Part shown: in pieces, positions 1 through 9,689 of the stretch
Layout: every line of letters begins with the position of its first letter
Numbering within the stretch: the stretch's first letter is position 1
Assembly: GCA_948099385.1 (NCBI GenBank)
Contig: CANUEZ040000204.1
Location: 2,542,001 to 2,606,000, forward strand
Source: Fasciola hepatica
Lineage: Eukaryota; Platyhelminthes; Trematoda; Plagiorchiida; Fasciolidae
Direction of reading: 5' to 3'
Length of the DNA: 64,000 nt
Notes under the pieces: model-generated
What the model saw: the letters and a program-made list of their open reading frames with translations, nothing else
Databases searched by the model: none
What the model was told of the DNA's origin: nothing
Translations under genes and position numbers: made by a program

Positions 1-364
1 CAATGCACAATTGAGCGTTCAAGCTGCATGATCAATCATATTAGACAAATCTAATCTGAACAAATCTCGTACTTATAATCAATTTCATGCATTGTGAGGA
101 ACCTGTGTAGGTTGTTCATTTGGGAATGCGTTGGTTGTACTTAGGCCCCTACAGAGAAGTCATCCATCATAGGAGTCGATCGGTGTACGCGAAGCTGGTT
201 CTTACCTTTCAAATTTGAAGCGAGTTTGGGAAGGGTGCTATATCATGTAGTGTAGATGTTGAACAAAGCGTTGAGAGCCATCCCGGATAGCCTTGTGTTG
301 TCAAGTTGTTCGATTCACAATGGTTCACCGGTTGTTGGAGTGCCCGTGGGAGCTCGGTCGATGT

Positions 365-414
365 GAACTGCTGATGAGTCGAGTCCCTTAGAGGATGAAA
401 CAGCTGTACAGTGC
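365..414 (+). ncRNA. Hammerhead variant with stem I C-to-A mismatch (GAACTG)
   Basis: Same architecture as the reference copy, but the 5' stem I strand is GAACTG while the return strand stays CAGTGC, giving one A-G mismatch at the fifth pair from the core. Core CTGATGA (371-377), GAAA and stem III are unchanged. This form is the A-monomer ribozyme of the 856-bp dimers (for example near 9841, 10700, 12840, 13696, 14551, 16268, 17124 and 17979) and recurs near 4242, 5542, 19268, 19697, 23133 and 26138. No compensatory change is visible on the return strand. Confidence 0.75.
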
Positions 415-794
415 TTCCATGGATTTCAATGCTCAGTTGAGTGTTCAAGCTGCATGATCAATCATATTATACAAATCTAATCTAGTCTGATCTAATCTCG
501 TACTACTAATCAATTGCATGCATTGTAAGGAAGCTGTGTAGATTGTTCATTTGTGAATGCGTTGGTTGTACTTAGGCCCCTACAGAGAAGTCATCCATCA
601 TAGGAGTCGATCGGTGTGCGCGAAGCTGGTTCTTACCATTCAAATTTGAAGCGAGTTTGAGAAGGGTGCTATATCATGTAGTGTAGATGTTGAACAAAGC
701 GTTGAGAGCCATCCCGGATAGCCTTGTGTTGTTAAGTTGTTCGATTCACAATGGTCACCGGTTGTTGGAGTGCTCGTGAGGGCTCGGTCGATGT

Positions 795-844
795 GCACCG
801 CTGATGATTCGAGTCCCTTAGAGGATGAAACAGCTGTACAGTGC
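795..844 (+). ncRNA. B-type hammerhead variant (GCACCG CTGATGA T)
   Basis: The 5' stem I strand is GCACCG, producing a C-A mismatch at the second pair from the core opposite CAGTGC. The nucleotide after the core is T in place of G, so the GUC:GAU version of stem II loses its closing pair. CTGATGA (801-807) and GAAA are intact. This is the standard ribozyme of B-type monomers. A few copies (for example 9420-9469) also have ACTGCTGT in stem III, losing one A-U pair. Confidence 0.7.
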
Positions 845-1495
845 TTCCATGGATTTCAATGCACAATTGAGCGTTCAAGCTGCATGATCAATCATATTAG
901 ACAAATCTAATCTGAACAAATCTCGTACTTATAATCAATTTCAAGCATTGTGAGGAAGCTGTGTAGGTTGTTCATTTGGGAATGCGTTGGTTGTACTTAG
1001 GCCCCTACAGAGAAGTCATCCATCATAGGAGTCGATCGGTGTGCGCGAAGCTGGTTCTTACCATTCAAATTTGAAGCGAGTTTGAGAAGGGTGCTGTTTC
1101 ATGTAGTGTAGATGTTGAACAAAGCGTTGAGAGCCATCCCGGATAGCCTTGTGTTGTTAAGTTGTTCGATTCACAATGGTTCACCGGTTGTTGGAGTGCC
1201 CGTGTGTTTGTCGGTCGATGTGCACTGCTGATGAGTCGAGTCCCTTAGAGGATGAAACAGCTGTACAGTGCTTCCATGGATTTCAATGCTCAGTTGAGCG
1301 TTCAAGCTGCATGATCAATCATATTATACAAATCTAATCTAATCTGATCTAATCTCGTACTACTAATCAATTGCATGCATAGTAAGGAAGCTGTGTAGAT
1401 TGTTCATTTGTGAATGCGTTGGTTGTACTTAGGCCCCTACAGAGAAGTCATCCATCATAGGAGTCGATCGGTGTGCGCGAAGCTGGTTCTTACCA

Positions 1496-1507
1496 TTCAA
1501 ATTTGAA
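1496..1507. repeat. 12-bp perfect palindrome TTCAAATTTGAA (reference copy)
   Basis: This inverted repeat lies about 30 bp upstream of the A box in most A-type monomers. B-type monomers disrupt it (TTCAAATTAGAA). In C-type monomers it is deleted in two different ways: CCATTGAAAGCGAG (first at 42,797 in an A-type context, then from about 45,385) and CCATTCAAATCGAG (49,747; 51,484; 54,191; 54,630). Confidence 0.8.
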
Positions 1508-1535
1508 GCGAGTTTGGGAAGGGTGCTATATCATG

Positions 1536-1546
1536 TAGTGTAGATG
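1536..1546 (+). promoter_or_regulatory. RNA polymerase III A box-like element (reference copy)
   Basis: TAGTGTAGATG fits the A box consensus TRGYNNARNNG at every fixed position. It occurs in almost every monomer about 117 bp upstream of the ribozyme; for other monomers it starts about 117 bp before the ribozyme coordinates given. Exceptions include TAGTGTATATG near 36,378, 37,239 and 38,528, and CAGTGTAGATG near 46,301 and 51,518, which break one consensus position. It is paired with a B box 60 bp downstream, a spacing within the range of tRNA-derived and SINE promoters. Confidence 0.55.
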
Positions 1547-1595
1547 TTGAACAAAGCGTTGATAGCCATCCCGGATAGCCTTGTGTTGTTAAGTT

Positions 1596-1604
1596 GTTCG
1601 ATTC
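1596..1604 (+). promoter_or_regulatory. RNA polymerase III B box-like element (reference copy)
   Basis: GTTCGATTC fits the B box core GWTCRANNC exactly. It sits in a small potential hairpin (TTGT, loop TCGATTC, ACAA) that resembles a tRNA T arm only loosely. It is retained in nearly every monomer. Changes include GTTCTATTC near 40,313 and 42,037, GTACGATTC near 7,639 and GTTCGAATC near 35,156. Together with the A box it would drive + strand transcription into the downstream ribozyme. Promoter activity is inferred. Confidence 0.55.
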
Positions 1605-1652
1605 ACAATGGTTCACCGGTTGTTGGAGTGCCCGTGGGGGCTCGGTCGATGT

Positions 1653-1702
1653 GCACTGCTGATGAGTCGAGTCCCTTAGAGGATGAAACAGCTGTACAGT
1701 GC
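1653..1702 (+). ncRNA. Type I hammerhead ribozyme motif, reference copy
   Basis: Reading 5' to 3': stem I strand GCACTG (1653-1658); core CTGATGA (1659-1665, positions C3 to A9); stem-loop II region (1666-1684); GAAA box (1685-1688, G12 to A15.1); stem III ACA-GC-TGT (1688-1695); H17 = A1696; stem I return strand CAGTGC (1697-1702), fully complementary to the first. The NUH cleavage triplet is GUA, so predicted self-cleavage lies between 1696 and 1697. Stem II can form GUCC:GGAU (1671-1674 with 1681-1684, loop CUUAGA), but a 5-nt insertion (1666-1670) then separates it from the core. Alternatively GUC:GAU (1666-1668 with 1682-1684) abuts the core with a 13-nt loop. Other copies with a perfect stem I and unchanged core begin at 2514, 3386, 5114, 6403, 6834, 7265, 8127, 8989, 12414, 18836, 20133, 20569, 21851, 23569, 24000, 24856, 26574, 27005, 27861, 28723, 29589, 30015, 30886, 31757, 32192, 32623, 33494, 33920, 34351, 34782, 35213, 35639, 36496, 38646, 39077, 39508, 39939, 40801, 41232, 41663, 42525, 44248, 45109, 45539, 45989, 46419, 46850, 47736, 48592, 49464, 49899, 50324, 51201, 51636, 53877, 55686, 56136, 56581, 57486, 57936, 58397, 58842, 59717, 60172, 61083 and 61954; each spans 50 nt. 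The motif is seen directly. Catalysis is inferred. Confidence 0.85.
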
Positions 1703-2944
1703 TTCCATGGATTTCAATGCTCAGTTGAGCGTTCAAGCTGCATGATCAATCATATTAGACAAATCTAATCTAAGCTAATCTAATCTAATCTCGTACTACT
1801 AATCAATTGCATGCATAGTAAGGAAGCTGTGTAGATTGTTCATTTGGGAATGCGTTGGTTGTACTTAGGCCCCTACAGAGAAGTCATCCATCATAGGAGT
1901 CGATCGGTGTGCGCGAAGCTGGTTCTTACCATTCAAATTAGAAGCCAGTTTGAGAAGGGTGCTATATCATGTAGTGTAGATGTTGAACAAAGCGTTGAGA
2001 GCCATCCCGGATAGCCTTGTGTTGTTAAGTTGTTCGATTCACAATAGTCACCGGTTGTTGGAGTGCTCGTGAGGGCTCGGTCGATGTGCACCGCTGATGA
2101 TTCGAGTCCCTTAGAGGATGAAACAGCTGTACAGTGCTTCGATGGATTTCAATGCACAATTGAGCGTTCAAGCTGCATGATCAATCATATTAGACAAATC
2201 TAATCTGAACAAATCTCGTACTTATAATCAATTTCATGCATTGTGAGGAAGCTGTGTAGGTTGTTCATTTGGGAATGCGTTGGTTGTACTTAGGCCCCTA
2301 CAGAGAAGTCATCCATCATAGGAGTCGATCGGTGTGCGCGAAGCTGGTTCTTACCATTCAAATTTGAAGCGAGTTTGAGAAGGGTGCTACATCATGTAGT
2401 GTAGATGTTGAACAAAGCGTTGAGAGCCATCCCGGATAGCCTTGTGTTGTTAAGTTGTTCGATTCACAATGGTTCACCGGTTGTTGGAGTGCCCGTGGGG
2501 GCTCGGTCGATGTGCACTGCTGATGAGTCGAGTCCCTTAGAGGATGAAACAGCTGTACAGTGCTTCCATGGATTTCAATGCTCAGTTGAGCGTTCAAGCT
2601 GCATGATCAATCATATTATACAAATCTAATCTAATCTGATCTAATCTCGTACTACTAATCAATTGCATGCATAGTAAGGAAGCTGTGTAGGTTGTTCATT
2701 TGTGAATGCGTTGGTTGTACTTAGGCCCCTACAGAGAAGTCATCCATCATAGGAGTCGATCGGTGTACGCGAAGCTGGTTCTTACCTTTCAAATTTGAAG
2801 CGAGTTTGGGAAGGGTGCTATATCATGTAGTGTAGATGTTGAACAAAGCGTTGAGAGCCATCCCGGATAGCCTTGTGTTGTCAAGTTGTTCGATTCACAA
2901 TGGTTCACCGGTTGTTGGAGTGCCCGTGGGGGCTCGGTCGATGT

Positions 2945-2994
2945 GCACTGCTGAAGAGTCGAGTCCCTTAGAGGATGAAACAGCTGTACAGTGC
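2945..2994 (+). ncRNA. Hammerhead variant with core U7 to A
   Basis: The core reads CTGAAGA. Position 7 is the one core position known to tolerate any base (CUGANGA), so this change alone need not inactivate the motif. Stem I, GAAA and stem III match the reference. Confidence 0.7.
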
Positions 2995-4672
2995 TTCCAT
3001 GGATTTCAATGCTCAGTTGAACGTTCAAGCTGCATGATCAATCATAATATACAAATCTAATCTAATCTAATCTAATCTAATCTAATCTCGTACTACTAAT
3101 CAATTGCATGCATAGTAAGGAAGCTGTGTAGGTTGTTCATTTGTGAATGCGTTGGTTGTACTTAGGCCCCTACAGAGAAGTCATCCATCATAGGAGTCGA
3201 TCGGTGTGCGCGAAGCTGGTTCTTACCATTCAAATTTGAAGCGAGTTTGAGAAGGGTGCTACATCATGTAGTGTAGATGTTGAACAAAGCGTTGAGAGCC
3301 ATCCCGGATAGCCTTATGTTGTTAAGTTGTTCGATTCACAATGGTTCACCGGTTGTTGGAGTGCCCGTGGGGGCTCGGTCGATGTGCACTGCTGATGAGT
3401 CGAGTCCCTTAGAGGATGAAACAGCTGTACAGTGCTTCCATGGATTTCAATGCTCAGTTGAGCGTTCAAGCTGCATGATCAATCATATTAGACAAATCTA
3501 ATCTAATCTGATCTAATCTCGTACTACTAATCAATTGCATGCATAGTAAGGAAGCTGTGTAGGTTGTTCATTTGGGAATGCGTTGGTTGTACTCAGGCGC
3601 CTACAGAGAAGTCATCCATCATAGGAGTCGATCGGTGTGCGCGAAGCTGGTTCTTACCATTCAAATTAGAAGCCAGTTTGAGAAGGGTGCTATATCATGT
3701 AGTGTAGATGTTGAACAAAGCGTTGAGAGCCATCCCGGATAGCCTTGTGTTGTTAAGTTGTTCGATTCACAATGGTCACCGGTTGTTGGAGTGCTCGTGA
3801 GGGCTCGGTCGATGTGCACCGCTGATGATTCGAGTCCCTTAGAGGATGAAACAGCTGTACAGTGCTTCGATGGATTTCAATGCACAATTGAGCGTTCAAG
3901 CTGCATGATCAATCATATTAGACAAATCTAATCTGAACAAATCTCGTACTTATAATCAATTTCATGCATTGTGAGGAAGCTGTGTAGGTTGTTCATTTGG
4001 GAATGCGTTGGTTGTACTTAGGCCCCTACAGAGAAGTCATCCATCATAGGAGTCGATCGGTGTGCGCGAAGCTGGTTCTTACCATTCAAATTTGAAGCGA
4101 GTTTGAGAAGGGTGCTACATCATGTAGTGTAGATGTTGAACAAAGCGTTGAGAGCCATCCCGGATAGCCTTGTGTTGTTAAGTTGTTCGATTCACAATGG
4201 TTCACCGGTTGTTGGAGTGCCCGTGGGGGCTCGGTCGATGTGAACTGCTGATGAGTCGAGTCCCTTAGAGGATGAAACGGCTGTACAGTGCTTCCATGGA
4301 TTTCAATGCTCAGTTGAGCGTTCAAGCTGCATGATCAATCATATTATACAAATCTAATCTAATCTGATCTAATCTCGTACTACTAATCAATTGCATGCAT
4401 TGTAAGGAAGCTGTGTAGGTTGTTCATTTGGGAATGCGTTGGTTGTACTTAGGCCCCTACAGAGAAGTCATCCATCATAGGAGTCGATCGGTGTACGCGA
4501 AGCTGGTTCTTACCATTCAAATTTGAAGCGAGTTTGGGAAGGGTGCTATATCATGTAGTGTAGATGTTGAACAAAGCGTTGAGAGCCATCCCGGATAGCC
4601 TTGTGTTGTTAAGTTGTTCGATTCACAATGGTTCACCGGTTGTTGGAGTGCCCGTGGGAGCTCGGTCGATGT

Positions 4673-4722
4673 GCACTGCTGATAAGTCGAGTCCCTTAGA
4701 GGATGAAACAGCTGTACAGTGC
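4673..4722 (+). ncRNA. Hammerhead with dead-type core (G8 to A)
   Basis: The core reads CTGATAA (4679-4685). G8 is the catalytic general acid of hammerhead ribozymes, and G8A is expected to abolish cleavage. Stem I and stem III remain perfect, so this copy should fold but not cut. The same change occurs in the copies at 7696, 8558 and 28292. Confidence 0.75.
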
Positions 4723-6068
4723 TTCCATGGATTTCAATGCTCAGTTGAACGTTCAAGCTGCATGATCAATCATAATATACAAATCTAATCTAATCTAATC
4801 TAATCTAATCTAATCTCGTACTACTAATCAATTGCATGCATAGTAAGGAAGCTGTGTAGGTTGTTCATTTGGGAATGCGTTGGTTGTACTCAGGCGCCTA
4901 CAGAGAAGTCATCCATCATAGGAGTCGATCGGTGTGCGCGAAGCTGGTTCTTACCATTCAAATTTGAAGCGAGTTTGGGAAGGGTGCTATATCATGTAGT
5001 GTAGATGTTGAACAAAGCGTTGATAGCCATCCCGGATAGCCTTGTGTTGTTAAGTTGTTCGATTCACAATGGTTCACCGGTTGTTGGAGTGCCCGTGGTT
5101 GCTCGGTCGATGTGCACTGCTGATGAGTCGAGTCCCTTAGAGGATGAAACAGCTGTACAGTGCTTCCATGGATTTCAATGCTCAGTTGAGCGTTCAAGCT
5201 GCATGATCAATCATATTAGACAAATCTAATCTAATCTGATCTAATCTCGTACTACTAATCAATTGCATGCATAGTAAGGAAGCTGTGTAGGTTGTTCATT
5301 TGGGAATGCGTTGGTTGTACTTAGGCCCCTACAGAGAAGTCATCCATCATAGGAGTCGATCGGTGTGCGCGAAGCTGGTTCTTACCATTCAAATTTAAAG
5401 CGAGTTTGGGAACGGTGCTATATCATGTAGTGTAGATGTTGAACAAAGCGTTGATAGCCATCCCGGATAGCCTTGTGTTGTTAAGTTGTTCGATTCACAA
5501 TGGTTCACCGGTTGTTGGAGTGCCCGTGGGAGCTCGGTCGATGTGAACTGCTGATGAGTCGAGTCCCTTAGAGGATGAAACAGCTGTACAGTGCTTCCAT
5601 GCATTTCAATGCTCAGTTGAGCGTTCAAGCTGCATGATCAATCATATTATACAAATCTAATCTAATCTGATCTAATCTCGTACTATTAAACAATTGCATG
5701 CATAGTAAGGAAGCTGTGTAGGTTGTTCATTTGGGAATGCGTTGGTTGTACTTAGGCCCCTACAGAGAAGTCATCCATCATAGGAGTCGATCGGTGTGCG
5801 CGAAGCTGGTTCTTACCATTCAAATTTGAAGCGAGTTTGGGAAGAGTGCTATATCATGTAGTGTAGATGTTGAACAAAGCGTTGATAGCCATCCCGGATA
5901 GCCTTGTGTTGTCAAGTTGTTCGATTCACAATGGTTCACCGGTTGTTGTAGTGCCCGTGTGTTTGTCGGTCGATGTGCACTGCTGATGAGTCGAGTCCCT
6001 TAGAGGATGAAACAGCTGTACAGTGCTTCCATGGATTTCAATGCTCAGTTGAGCGTTCAAGCTGCATG

Positions 6069-6106
6069 ACCAAACATGTTATACACTTCTAATCTGAACT
6101 CATCTC
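6069..6106 (+). repeat. Alternative monomer tail without the TCTAA tract
   Basis: Here the usual GATCAATCATATTATACAAATC tail is replaced by GACCAAACATGTTATACACTTC, then a single TCTAATCTGAACTCATCTCG. The same tail recurs near 29,682, 33,587, 35,303 and 35,730 (the last two with ATATTGTACAC). It resembles the B-type tail in having TCTGAAC in place of repeated TCTAA. Confidence 0.75.
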
Positions 6107-7695
6107 GTACTACTAATCAATTGCATGCATAGTAAGGAAGCTGTGTAGGTTGTTCATTTGAGAATGCGTTGGTTGTACTTAGGCCCCTACAGAGAAGTCA
6201 TCCATCATAGGAGTCGATCGGTGTGCGCGAAGCTGGTTCTTACCATTCAAATTTGAAGCGAGTTTGGGAACGGTGCTATATCATGTAGTGTAGATGTTGA
6301 ACAAAGCGTTGATAGCCATCCCGGATAGCCTTGTGTTATTAAGTTGTTCGATTCACAATGGTTCACCGGTTGTTGGAGTGCCCGTGGGGGCTCGGTCGAT
6401 GTGCACTGCTGATGAGTCGAGTCCCTTAGAGGATGAAACAGCTGTACAGTGCTTCCATGGATTTCAATGCTCAGTTGAGCGTTCAAGCTGCATGATCAAT
6501 CATATTATACAAATCTAATCTAATCTGATCTAATCTCGTACTACTAATCAATTGCATGCATAGTAAGGAAGCTGTGTAGGTTGTTCATTTGGGAATGCGT
6601 TGGTTGTACTTAGGCCCCTACAGAGAAGTCATCCATCATAGGAGTTTATCGGTGTGCGCGAAGCTGGTTCTTACCATTCAAATTTGAAGCGAGTTTGGGA
6701 AGGGTGCTATATCATGTAGTGTAGATGTTGAACAAAGCGTTGATAGCCATCCCGGATAGCCTTGTGTTGTTAAGTTGTTCGATTCACAATGGTTCACCGG
6801 TTGTTGGAGTGCCCGTGGGGGCTCGGTCGATAGGCACTGCTGATGAGTCGAGTCCCTTAGAGGATGAAACAGCTGTACAGTGCTTCCATGGATTTCAATG
6901 CTCAGTTGAGCGTTCAAGCTGCATGATCAATCATATTATACAAATCTAATCTAATCTGATCTAATCTCGTACTATTAAACAATTGCATGCATAGTAAGGA
7001 AGCTGTGTAGGTTGTTCATTTGGGAATGCGTTGGTTGTACTTAGGCCCCTACAGAGCAGTCATCCATCATAGGAGTCGATCGGTGTGCGCGAAGCTGGTT
7101 CTTACCATTCAAATTTAAAGCGAGTTTGGGAACGGTGCTATATCATGTAGTGTAGATGTTGAACAAAGCGTTGAGAGCCATCCCGGATAGCCTTGTGTTG
7201 TTAAGTTTTTCGATTCACAATGGTTCACCGGTTGTTGGAGTGCTCGTGAGGGCTCGGTCGATGTGCACTGCTGATGAGTCGAGTCCCTTAGAGGATGAAA
7301 CAGCTGTACAGTGCTTCCATGGATTTCAATGCTCAGTTGAGCGTTCAAGCTGCATGATCAATCATATTATACAAATCTAATCTAGTCTGATCTAATCTCG
7401 TACTACTAATCAATTGCATGCATAGTAAGGAAGCTGTGTAGGTTGTTCATTTGGGAATGCGTTGGTTGTACTTAGGCCCCTACAGAGAAGTCATCCATCA
7501 TAGGAGTCGATCGGTGTGCGCGAAGCTGGTTCTTACCATTCAAATTTGAAGCGAGTTTGGGAAGGGTGCTATATCATGTAGTGTAGATGTTGAACAAAGC
7601 GTTGAGAGCCATCCCGGATAGCCTTATGTTGTTAAGTTGTACGATTCACAATGATTCACGAGGGGTTGGAGTGCCCGTGGGGGCTAGGTCGATGT

Positions 7696-7745
7696 GCACT
7701 GCTGATAAGTCGAGTCCCTTAGAGGATGAAACAGCTGTACAGTGC
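7696..7745 (+). ncRNA. Hammerhead with G8 to A core change
   Basis: The core reads CTGATAA with stem I GCACTG:CAGTGC intact. The monomer also carries private changes upstream (TTGTACGATTC in the B box region and GATTCACGAGGGG), marking it as a diverged unit. Confidence 0.7.
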
Positions 7746-8557
7746 TTCCATGGATTTCAATGCTCAGTTGAGCGTTCAAGCTGCATGATCAATCATATTA
7801 TACAAATCTAATCTAATCTGATCTAATCTCGTACTACTAATCAATTGCATGCATAGTAAGGAAGCTGTGTAGGTTGTTCATTTGTGAATGCGTTGGTTGT
7901 ACTTAGGCCCCTACAGAGAAGTCATCCATCATAGGAGTCGATCGGTGTGCGCGAAGCTGGTTCTTACCATTCAAATTTAAAGCGAGTTTGGGAACGGTGC
8001 TATATCATGTAGTGTAGATGTTGAACAAAGCGTTGAGAGCCATCCCGGATAGCCTTGTGTTGTTAAGTTGTTCGATTCACAATGGTTCACCGGTTGTTGG
8101 AGTTCCCGTGAGGGCTCGGTCGATGTGCACTGCTGATGAGTCGAGTCCCTTAGAGGATGAAACAGCTGTACAGTGCTTCCATGGATTTCAATGCTCAGTT
8201 GAGCGTTCAAGCTGCATGATCAATCATATTATACAAATCTAATCTAGTCTGATCTAATCTCGTACTACTAATCAATTGCATGCATAGTAAGGAAGCTGTG
8301 TAGGTTGTTCATTTGGGAATGCGTTGGTTGTACTTAGGCCCCTACAGAGAAGTCATCCAGCATAGGAGTCGATCGGTGTGCGCGAAGCTGGTTCTTACCA
8401 TTCAAATTTGAAGCGAGTTTGGGAAGGGTGCTATATCATGTAGTGTAGATGTTGAACAAAGCGTTGAGAGCCATCCCGGATAGCCTTGTGTTGTCAAGTT
8501 GTTCGATTCACAATGGTTCACCGGTTGTTGGAGTGCCCGTGGGGGCTAGGTCGATGT

Positions 8558-8607
8558 GCACTGCTGATAAGTCGAGTCCCTTAGAGGATGAAACAGCTGT
8601 ACAGTGC
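8558..8607 (+). ncRNA. Hammerhead with G8 to A core change
   Basis: The core reads CTGATAA. It shares GGGGGCTAGGTCG just upstream with the 7696 copy, suggesting common descent of the defective ribozyme and not independent hits. Confidence 0.7.
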
Positions 8608-9689
8608 TTCCATGGATTTCAATGCTCAGTTGAGCGTTCAAGCTGCATGATCAATCATATTATACAAATCTAATCTAATCTGATCTAATCTCGTACTACT
8701 AATCAATTGCATGCATTGTAAGGAAGCTGTGTAGGTTGTTCATTTGGGAATGCGTTGGTTGTACTTAGGCCCCTACAGAGAAGTCATCCATCATAGGAGT
8801 CGATCGGTGTACGCGAAGCTGGTTCTTACCTTTCAAATTTGAAGCGAGTTTGGGAACGGTGCTATATCATGTAGTGTAGATGTTGAACAAAGCGTTGATA
8901 GCCATCCCGGATAGCCTTGTGTTGTTAAGTTGTTCGATTCACAATGGTTCACCGGTTGTTGGAGTGCTCGTGAGGGCTCGGTCGATGTGCACTGCTGATG
9001 AGTCGAGTCCCTTAGAGGATGAAACAGCTGTACAGTGCTTCCATGGATTTCAATGCTCAGTTGAGCGTTCAAGCTGCATGATCAATCATATTATACAAAT
9101 CTAATCTAATCTAATCTAATCTCGTACTACTAATCAATTGCATGCATAGTAAGGAAGCTGTGTAGGTTGTTCATTTGTGAATGCGTTGGTTGTACTTAGG
9201 CCCCTACAGAGAAGTCATCCATCATAGGAGTCGATCGGTGTGCGCGAAGCTGGTTCTTACCATTCAAATTTAAAGCGAGTTTGGGAACGGTGCTATATCA
9301 TGTAGTGTAGATGTTGAACAAAGCGTTGAGAGCCATCCCGGATAGCCTTGTGTTGTTAAGTTTTTCGATTCACAATGGTTCACCGGTTGTTGGAGTTCCC
9401 GTGGGGGCTCGGTCGATGTGCACCGCTGATGATTCGAGTCCCTTAGAGGATGAAACTGCTGTACAGTGCTTCGATGGATTTCAATGCACAATTGAGCGTT
9501 CAAGCTGCATGATCAATCATATTAGACAAATCTAATCTGAACAAATCTCGTACTTATAATCAATTTCATGCATTGTGAGGAAGCTGTGTAGGTTGTTCAT
9601 TTGTGAATGCGTTGGTTGTACTTAGGCCCCTACAGAGAAGTCATCCATCATAGGAGTCGATCGGTGTGCGCGAAGCTTTTTGTTACCAT

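Noticed and set aside
1530..1615. Intact tRNA gene
   Set aside because: A and B box matches are present, but there is no acceptor stem, no anticodon arm and only a poor T stem. A tRNA-derived SINE-like promoter is possible; a functional tRNA is not supported.
1497..1736. Recurrent minus strand 77-93-codon ORF (MNAQLS...)
   Set aside because: It overlaps the + ORF and the ribozyme on the opposite strand. Its length changes with neutral indels (TTCAAATTTGAA deletions). It has no recognisable domain and is best seen as chance open frame in a satellite.
1544..1768. Recurrent + strand 74-codon ORF (MLNKAL...), present in most monomers
   Set aside because: Its ATG is the end of the A box and its body runs through the B box and ribozyme. 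B-type monomers carry a 1-bp deletion that breaks it, and ribozyme variants explain its amino-acid changes. It persists because the monomers are near-identical, and I recognise no protein family.
5581..5610. Single C-type marker (CCATGCATTTC) at 5.6 kb
   Set aside because: Only one substitution, without the other linked C-type changes, so independent mutation is as likely as long-range conversion.
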